NCBI GenBank assembly: GCA_017934845.1
Contig: JAGBIR010000024.1
Coordinates: forward strand, 1-6,282
From: Alistipes sp.
GTDB taxonomy: Bacteria > Bacteroidota > Bacteroidia > Bacteroidales > Rikenellaceae
Direction of reading: 5' to 3'
DNA: 6,282 nt
Shown here: piece by piece, positions 1-4,055 of the stretch
Position numbering within the stretch: position 1 is the stretch's first letter
Layout of the letters: every line of letters starts with the position of its first letter
The notes under the pieces: model-generated
The model's input: the letters and a program-made list of their open reading frames with translations, nothing else
What the model was told of the DNA's origin: nothing
The model's database searches: none
Program-made: the position numbers and the translations under genes

Positions 1-295
1 ACTCCTGCATTCCCGACTCGCCATTGGCGTTGAAGGGGTACTCCTTGTAAGAGTTGCTACCACCTACATATATAATGGTCTTTGTTACCGTCGATGTGGG
101 ATCAACCTCCCAACATATCTTTACACGCTCGTTGCCATCCATCGATGAAACCGCTGCGGGTTTATCGACCTTTACTTCGGCAGGGGGTGCTGGTGGATTG
201 GGAGTAGGCTCGTTGTTGTCCACCTCCGATGAGTCGCCGCACGCAATAAAAAAGAGTGAGGCAACCATTAATGATAAAAGATAAAAGCGTTTCAT
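1..295 (-). CDS. Secreted lipoprotein, N-terminal part (DUF4998/FN3-like), cut by window edge
   Basis: Reading leftward from the ATG at 293-295 the frame stays open to the window edge (98 residues visible, C-terminus missing). Residues 1-19 form a lipoprotein signal peptide: K2-R3, a hydrophobic core (residues 4-17), and a lipobox F16-I17-A18-C19 with C19 as the lipidated cysteine. The next residues are small and acidic (G, D, S, S, E, V, D), as in Bacteroidota lipoproteins exported to the cell surface, so surface display is an inference. A proline-rich linker covers residues 29-41. From about residue 44 the pattern (DKPAAVSSMDGNERVKICWE, then a DPT-type turn and an IIYV strand) resembles the start of DUF4998 domains of Bacteroides lipoproteins, which have a fibronectin-III-like fold; this is a match from memory. 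The function is unknown. The gene is divergent from surE across a 300-base spacer. Confidence 0.8.
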   Translation of the reverse strand, partial: MKRFYLLSLMVASLFFIACGDSSEVDNNEPTPNPPAPPAEVKVDKPAAVSSMDGNERVKICWEVDPTSTVTKTIIYVGGSNSYKEYPFNANGESGMQE

Positions 296-384
296 ATAGT
301 TGTAGTTTTTAGTTTCAGTATATAGTTTTAGTCGCGAATTGAGCCTGTTTACTACACAGAATTTGCACGCAATTTCACTTTACA

Positions 385-392
385 CAAAAATA
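385..392 (-). promoter_or_regulatory. Putative -7 box for the lipoprotein gene
   Basis: Read on the minus strand, these bases are TATTTTTG, a full match to the Bacteroidota -7 consensus TAnnTTTG. The box lies about 90 bases upstream of the lipoprotein ATG. No TTTG/TTG is found at the usual 19-21 base distance upstream, so the promoter call rests on the -7 box alone. The surrounding DNA is very A/T-rich, which makes chance matches easier. Confidence 0.35.
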
Positions 393-533
393 GCAAAAAA
401 ATTTGTACACTCGCTATAAATACTACATATTAAATATATGTATGTTTTGATTTTTCTAATGACAAATATGATTTATGGCGCGTTTTTGCGATGTTGGGCA
501 TAGCTGTAAAGGGTGAAAATCATAAAATACGTC

Positions 534-571
534 GCCAAAATTTTGTGCTTTTGGCAAGTTGTCGCACAAAA
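534..571. repeat. Two interleaved inverted repeats upstream of surE
   Basis: The first pair is GCCAAAA (534-540) with TTTTGGC (549-555), spacer 8 nt. The second pair is TTTTGTGC (541-548) with GCACAAAA (564-571), spacer 15 nt; its left arm fills the spacer of the first pair. Bases 536-545 also read as the palindrome CAAAATTTTG. All arms are perfect. The set lies just upstream of the surE -7 box, so it could be an operator. If transcribed from further upstream, the two hairpins would exclude each other because the arms interleave. No regulator can be named. Confidence 0.5.
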
Positions 572-586
572 ATCGGAATATTTTTT

Positions 587-594
587 TACCTTTG
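587..594 (+). promoter_or_regulatory. Putative -7 box of the surE promoter
   Basis: TACCTTTG matches the Bacteroidota -7 consensus TAnnTTTG at every fixed position. Transcription would start near base 600. No good TTTG lies at the canonical spacing; the nearest candidate is a TTG at 559-561, 25 nt upstream, which is too far for the usual arrangement. The box helps choose the surE start: the ATG at 610 would leave a leader of only about 10 bases, while 625 or 628 leaves 25-28. Confidence 0.5.
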
Positions 595-627
595 TAGATA
601 AGTGAAAATATGCACTTGTTGAAAATG

Positions 628-1416
628 ATGAATAACGTTAAAAAAGATAGATTGATTTTTGTAACCAACGATGATGGCTTCTCGGCTGCAGGTTTCGAGG
701 CCGCAATCGAGGTGGCACGCCAGTTCGGTCGCGTGTTTGCCGTAGCTCCGGCTACGGTGCAGAGTGGTCGTAGTCAGGCAATTACAATGTATGAGCCGCT
801 GTTTTTGGAGATGCAGCGATGCGAGGAGGAAGTCGAGGTGTACTCCTTCTCGGGTACGCCTACCGATTGCGTAAAGGTGGCTTTTGACCATCTGCTTAAG
901 GATGAAAAGGTCGATTTGGTTATTTCGGGCATCAATCACGGCTCAAATTCTGCAATCAACGTACTCTATTCCGGTACGATGGGTGCTGCTATCGAGGGTA
1001 GCTTTTATGGTTGCCCGTCGGTAGGTTTGTCGCTCACCGACCACGCTGCCGATGCCGATTTTACAGCCGCCAAAAGCTATGCGCGCGAGATTATAGCTGC
1101 TGTGTTGGAAGGCGAGCAGACTATGGAGCGTCCGTTGTGCCTGAATGTAAATATCCCGAACATCCCTATGGAGGCGATTCGCGGTGTTAGGGTATGCCGC
1201 CAGTGCCGCGGAATATGGCGTGAGGAGTTCTTCCGCCACGAAGATCCGCGTGGAAAACCCTATTTCTGGCTCACGGGTAGCTATACAAACTATGAGCCCG
1301 AAGCGGAAGATACCGACGAGTGGGCATTGGCAAACGGCTATGTTTCGGTCGTGCCTGTGCAGGTCGATATGACGGGTTACAGTCAGATTGAGGGGTTGAA
1401 GTCAATGTTGCGATAA
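628..1416 (+). CDS. surE: 5'/3'-nucleotidase (survival protein SurE)
   Basis: SurE is a cytoplasmic, divalent-metal-dependent phosphatase that removes phosphate from nucleoside 5'- and 3'-monophosphates. Counting from the start chosen here (262 residues, normal for the family), the landmarks are the metal-binding N-D-D-G at 14-17, the SGRSQAIT segment at 46-53 with the conserved serine, GTPTDC at 76-81, SGINHG at 100-105 (the Asn is a metal ligand in known structures), and YSGTMGAAIEG at 114-124. The C-terminal part (a YFWLTGS segment, then a WALANGYVSVVP segment) is of the kind I remember from Bacteroidales SurE. In-frame ATGs exist at 610, 625 and 628; I prefer 628 because homologues have only a few residues before the first strand and because of the -7 box at 587-594. 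The stop is TAA at 1414-1416. No terminator is visible after it, so some read-through into the kinase gene is possible. Confidence 0.95.
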   Translation: MNNVKKDRLIFVTNDDGFSAAGFEAAIEVARQFGRVFAVAPATVQSGRSQAITMYEPLFLEMQRCEEEVEVYSFSGTPTDCVKVAFDHLLKDEKVDLVISGINHGSNSAINVLYSGTMGAAIEGSFYGCPSVGLSLTDHAADADFTAAKSYAREIIAAVLEGEQTMERPLCLNVNIPNIPMEAIRGVRVCRQCRGIWREEFFRHEDPRGKPYFWLTGSYTNYEPEAEDTDEWALANGYVSVVPVQVDMTGYSQIEGLKSMLR

Positions 1417-1439
1417 GCCTCAGGCGTAGCATAAGATTG
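1408..1439 (+). promoter_or_regulatory. Possible weak promoter for the two-component operon
   Basis: A TTG at 1408-1410 and TAAGATTG at 1432-1439 (one mismatch to TAnnTTTG) are separated by 21 nt, close to Bacteroidota promoter geometry. The element starts inside the last codons of surE, and transcription would begin near 1446, leaving a purine-rich leader of about 65 nt before the kinase ATG. The match is imperfect and could be chance; co-transcription with surE is the alternative. Confidence 0.25.
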
Positions 1440-1511
1440 CTGCGCAGTGCGGGAAGAGCAAAACAAAAAGCAAAAACAAAGAGCGAGTGTAAACGGTAAA
1501 TATTCGTAGTT

Positions 1512-2522
1512 ATGATGATTAAGGTTCTGCTGTATCTGGCGATTATTGTCCAGTTTATTGCGATGTATTACGCTGTTCGCCTTGTGCGAATGACGAAGTA
1601 TAACGTGATCTGGATTCTCTTTATCATTGGTTTTGTGGTGCTTGCGGGCGAGCGAGTGCTGCAGCTCTGGATTAATTACGGCCACCCCGAGCCACTTATC
1701 AACCTCGAGTGGTTCGATATCATCGTGTCGATATGTATGTCGATTAGCGTTGTGATGCTCGACAAACTTATCATCTATATCGATCGCTTGAATCGTCATC
1801 GCCAGCTTACCGACCGTCGTATTCTTACCGCTGTGCTAAGAACCGAGGAGAAGACGCGCTCGAACTTCTCGAAGGAGCTGCACGATGGACTTGGGCCGCT
1901 GCTCTCGTCGGCAAAGATATCACTCTCGGCTCTTGCCCGAACAGAGATGGATAGCTCGCGTCGTGAGATTTTCGATAATACTCTCTATGTTGTCGAGGAG
2001 GCGTTGCGCTCGTTGCGCGAGATTTCTAACAACCTCTCGCCTCACGTTTTGAGCGACTTTGGCCTTGCGCGAGGTATTCAAACCTTTATCGATAGGGCCT
2101 TGACGCTGCATAAAGTGAAGATTTCGTTTGTTACTAATATGCGTGGAGAACGCTTCGATACCGATATCGAGGTTATTATGTATCGTGTTGTGTGTGAGTT
2201 GGTTACTAATTCACTTAAACATTCGGGATGTAGCGAGATTCGCCTCTCGTTGTCGGTCTCGGGCGATTTGCTGGAGTTGCAATATACCGATAATGGCCGC
2301 GGCTTTAATCCGCAGGCGATGATGGACTGCGGTATGGGTTTGTCAAACATCAGTTCGCGAATAAATTCGCTCAATGGAGAGTTGGATATCCGCTCGGCAA
2401 AGGGTAAAGGTATGCGCGCAACGGTAAAGATAAATGTCAGAGGCGCAACACGTTATATCACAGCACCTGCGACCTTTGATAACACAGAAGAGTCACCACG
2501 TAAAAAACGCAATCAACGATGA
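1512..2522 (+). CDS. Membrane sensor histidine kinase, HisKA_3 (NarL/DesK-type)
   Basis: This is a 336-residue kinase that should autophosphorylate on histidine and pass the phosphate to the regulator encoded next to it. Three hydrophobic helices lie at about 5-25, 32-46 and 68-90. Positive charges place the 23-31 loop and the C-terminal part in the cytoplasm, leaving only about 20 residues (47-67) outside, with no room for a folded periplasmic sensor. A linker helix (about 91-115) leads to the HisKA_3 dimerisation domain, whose HDGLGPLL motif carries the phospho-acceptor H124. The HATPase_c domain shows an N box (E229, N233), a G1 box D260-N-G-R-G264, a G2 box G274-M-G-L-S-N and a GKGM loop at 298-301, so the ATP site looks intact. 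A basic tail of about 26 residues follows. ATGs at 1512 and 1515 are equivalent start choices. The last 4 bases overlap the regulator start (ATGA). The signal is unknown; small-loop kinases often sense membrane state, which is only inference here. Confidence 0.93.
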   Translation: MMIKVLLYLAIIVQFIAMYYAVRLVRMTKYNVIWILFIIGFVVLAGERVLQLWINYGHPEPLINLEWFDIIVSICMSISVVMLDKLIIYIDRLNRHRQLTDRRILTAVLRTEEKTRSNFSKELHDGLGPLLSSAKISLSALARTEMDSSRREIFDNTLYVVEEALRSLREISNNLSPHVLSDFGLARGIQTFIDRALTLHKVKISFVTNMRGERFDTDIEVIMYRVVCELVTNSLKHSGCSEIRLSLSVSGDLLELQYTDNGRGFNPQAMMDCGMGLSNISSRINSLNGELDIRSAKGKGMRATVKINVRGATRYITAPATFDNTEESPRKKRNQR

Positions 2523-3175
2523 TACGCATAGCACTTGTAGATGACCATTCGCTCTTCCGTTCCGGTATGAAGGTGCTGCTGGCGTCGTGTCCCGACTTCG
2601 AGGTCGTTGCCGATGCCGGTAGTGGCGAGGAGTTTCTGGCAATGATGGATCAGGCTGCACCCGATGTGGTCTTTATGGACTATTCGATGCCGGGTTTGAA
2701 TGGTGCGGAGACGACGGCCAAAGCTTTGGAGCGAAATCCCGATTTGAAAGTCATAACGCTCTCGATGTTTGGCGATACGGCCTACTATTCGCATATGGTG
2801 GCTGTCGGTGCCAAGGGCTTTTTGTTGAAAGATTCGGGTTTCGACGAGGTTGTCGAGGCGGTTGAGGCTGTATATGGCGGCGGTGAGTATTTTAGTGAGC
2901 CGTTGCTGGCGTCGCTCTCGCAGTCGATGCGCTCGGTGCGCGTGGGTGGAGGTTTGGTTGAGGAGATTGCCGACTCGGATCGCCTGTCGGATCGCGAAAT
3001 TGAAATTTTGGTCGCGATATGTCAAGGTTTATCGACGCAGGAGATAGCCGATACGCTGTTTATCTCGAAGCGAACGGTAGATAAGCATCGTGCCAATATT
3101 TTGGAGAAGAGTGGTTGCAAGAATACGGCGAGCCTTGTTGTCTATGCCATCCGTCACGGCTTGGTCGATGTGTGA
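2519..3175 (+). CDS. NarL/FixJ-family response regulator, LuxR-type DNA-binding domain
   Basis: This 218-residue protein is the partner of the upstream kinase; the ATG at 2519 overlaps the kinase TGA, implying translational coupling. The receiver domain (about 1-120) has the acidic pocket D8-D9, the phospho-acceptor D54 (in an FMDYSMPG context), the switch serine S82 and the conserved K104 (in KGFLLKDS). A linker of about 30 residues leads to a LuxR-type helix-turn-helix at 156-215: it opens with LSDREIEIL, continues through GLSTQEIADTL, and has a recognition helix starting near SKRTVDKH. All residues needed for phosphorylation and DNA binding appear present, so it should be a working transcription factor. 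HisKA_3 kinases usually pair with this regulator class, which fits. No target operon can be named. The gene is followed after about 50 bases by a strong terminator. Confidence 0.95.
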   Translation: MIRIALVDDHSLFRSGMKVLLASCPDFEVVADAGSGEEFLAMMDQAAPDVVFMDYSMPGLNGAETTAKALERNPDLKVITLSMFGDTAYYSHMVAVGAKGFLLKDSGFDEVVEAVEAVYGGGEYFSEPLLASLSQSMRSVRVGGGLVEEIADSDRLSDREIEILVAICQGLSTQEIADTLFISKRTVDKHRANILEKSGCKNTASLVVYAIRHGLVDV

Positions 3176-3221
3176 TAGATCGTCGCTGATTTAGGAGCGT
3201 GAAAGGTTGCGCATAAAATTA

Positions 3222-3257
3222 CAACGGCAGGGACATTAAGTTCCTGCCGTTGCTTTT
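3222..3257 (+). terminator. Rho-independent terminator after the two-component operon
   Basis: CAACGGCAGG (3222-3231) pairs perfectly with CCTGCCGTTG (3243-3252). A G-T and an A-T pair extend the stem to 12 bp around a 7-nt loop (3234-3240). A C and four T residues follow on the plus strand. An A/T-rich stretch (3214-3221) on the other flank gives the minus strand a weak U-tract too, so the hairpin could also stop transcripts coming leftward from the DksA-like gene, though that gene ends about 280 bases away. Confidence 0.85.
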
Positions 3258-3272
3258 GGCATCTCTGCCTTG

Positions 3273-3319
3273 TAGGTTAATCTCATTACAATCTACTAAT
3301 CTCAATCTTTGTTAACCTA
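3273..3319. repeat. 8-bp perfect inverted repeat
   Basis: TAGGTTAA (3273-3280) is complementary to TTAACCTA (3312-3319), with a 31-base spacer. In RNA a G-U and a U-A pair would extend the stem to 10 bp. The spacer also has TAATCTCA twice (3278-3285, the first three bases overlapping the left arm, and 3297-3304). It could be the end of a minus-strand transcript or chance in an A/T-rich stretch. Confidence 0.4.
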
Positions 3320-3348
3320 TATTTTTCACTATTCCAGTTGTTTCCAGC

Positions 3349-3440
3349 CTTTCTGCAATCAATTGTTTGGGCTTCCCGCCATCAACTGCTTGACCTTCCC
3401 GCCATCAACATCCCACCCTTTGCTATCAATCGGGCCCTAT
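3349..3440. repeat. Degenerate 23-bp tandem repeat, three units plus a possible fourth
   Basis: Units begin at 3349, 3372 and 3395, exactly 23 bases apart. Units 2 and 3 share a perfect 15-mer, CTTCCCGCCATCAAC; unit 1 matches unit 2 at 16 of 23 positions. A fourth, poorer copy begins at 3418 (CTTTGCTATCAAT) with its core shifted by 2 bases. The period is not a multiple of three, which argues against a coding origin. It lies outside any gene. Confidence 0.6.
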
Positions 3441-3530
3441 TTCTCCTGATTACGGTGTTATCCGTATTGCCGGTGGGCGTTTGCCGCATCTGCCCCACTT
3501 TATTGCCAGGCAGTTGCGCACACAGCGTTG

Positions 3531-3911
3531 CTATTTGCGGCCCTCCTTTGCTTCGATACACTCGGTAGCGTGGGGTACGCGCAACAAACGCTCCTTGGGG
3601 ATTAGTTTGCCGGTAGTTTTGCAAATACCGTAAGTCTTGTTCTCGATACGCACCAATGCCATCTCCAGATTGCGGATAAACTTCATCTGGTGAGTTGCCA
3701 AGCGTCCGGTCTCCTCTTTAGAGAGTGTGGCGGCACCCTCCTCCAAGACCTTGAACGTAGGTGAGGTGTCTTGTGTATCGTTGTCCTCGGAGTGTGTAAT
3801 ATTCGAGCGCAACAATTCATAATCAGCCCTGGCCTGCTCGAGTTTTTTCAAGATAAGTTGCTTGAACTCGGCCAAATCGGCATCTCCATATCTTACTCTC
3901 TCTTCTGCCAT
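3531..3911 (-). CDS. DksA/TraR-family protein with incomplete zinc-finger motif
   Basis: This is a 126-residue protein of the DksA/TraR family; such proteins reach into the RNA polymerase secondary channel and, often with ppGpp, adjust promoter output. Two long helices (about 10-40 and 62-92) would form the coiled coil, with an acidic tip at about 41-50 (S-E-D-N-D-T-Q-D-T-S) where DksA has its functional aspartates; D45 and D48 are the likely counterparts, and a serine (S50) sits where E. coli DksA has an alanine. The C-terminal zinc-finger region (TYGICKTTGKLIPKERL, then VPHATECIEAK) keeps C97 and C118 but has T100 and A121 where the other two zinc cysteines normally sit, so canonical four-cysteine zinc binding is unlikely. 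Bacteroidales relatives I remember are similarly degenerate. The stop is TAG at 3531-3533; the start is the ATG at 3909-3911. It follows ileS on the same strand after 144 bases and has its own promoter. Confidence 0.9.
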   Translation of the reverse strand: MAEERVRYGDADLAEFKQLILKKLEQARADYELLRSNITHSEDNDTQDTSPTFKVLEEGAATLSKEETGRLATHQMKFIRNLEMALVRIENKTYGICKTTGKLIPKERLLRVPHATECIEAKEGRK

Positions 3912-3937
3912 AGTCGGTTTTATTAAAGGTTGTAATG

Positions 3938-3969
3938 TAAAGATATATCATTTTTTATAAACGAACAAA
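3938..3969 (-). promoter_or_regulatory. Promoter of the DksA-like gene
   Basis: Read on the minus strand: TTTG (3966-3969), a 20-nt spacer, then TATCTTTA (3938-3945), which differs from TAnnTTTG only at the last base. This is textbook Bacteroidota geometry. Transcription would start near 3932 and leave a leader of about 20 A/T-rich bases before the ATG. It suggests the gene can be expressed independently of ileS. Confidence 0.65.
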
Positions 3970-4055
3970 TCTTTACGCTAAAAAGTCAACTATCGGCTTA
4001 TAATTATATCGCGAGCAGCCCACCTCAGTAGGTAGGCTACCCACGATAAAGTGCC

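Larger units (their letters stand above)
3258..3530. other. Non-coding stretch between convergent transcription units
   Basis: Between the terminator and the stop of the DksA-like gene I find no credible gene: open frames are short, lack homology that I recognise, or are antisense to the neighbour. The stretch holds a small GGCA-TCTC-TGCC hairpin at 3258-3269 (GAGA loop when read on the minus strand), the inverted repeat at 3273-3319, the 23-bp tandem repeat at 3349-3440, and a TACGG/CCGTA inverted repeat at 3451-3466. There is no T-rich terminator near the end of the DksA-like gene. Confidence 0.6.

Noticed and set aside
1439..1447. CTGCGCAG palindrome after surE as a terminator
   Set aside because: It is a bare 8-bp palindrome with no loop and no T-run after it; the following bases are A-rich.
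1383..1799. Minus-strand frame (138 codons) opposite the surE/kinase junction
   Set aside because: Its N-terminal part is antisense to the kinase's membrane region and its end to surE; there is no promoter, no family resemblance, and it is rich in His and Asn as shadows often are.
2513..3025. Minus-strand frame (170 codons) opposite the response regulator
   Set aside because: It is antisense to a clearly functional gene, and its arginine/glutamine/histidine-rich composition reflects the opposite strand's codon bias.
3312..3394. Short open minus-strand stretch of about 27 codons with helix-like composition, ending at a TAA
   Set aside because: It has no ATG and no ribosome-binding context, starts right after a stop, and lies across the 23-bp repeat. 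A decayed gene fragment is possible but unsupported.
3349..3440. CRISPR array
   Set aside because: The units are only 23 bases, directly abutting and degenerate; there are no unique spacers of constant length and no cas genes.
3338..3568. Plus-strand frame of 76 codons in the convergent region
   Set aside because: It overlaps the end of the DksA-like gene antisense, contains the 23-bp repeat out of phase, and matches no family I know. Its hydrophobic look comes from a pyrimidine-rich strand.
4022..4044. Terminator for ileS formed by the GGTAG/CTACC symmetry
   Set aside because: The symmetric arms leave a one-base loop, the alternative 6-bp stem includes a wobble pair, and no T-run follows on the minus strand.
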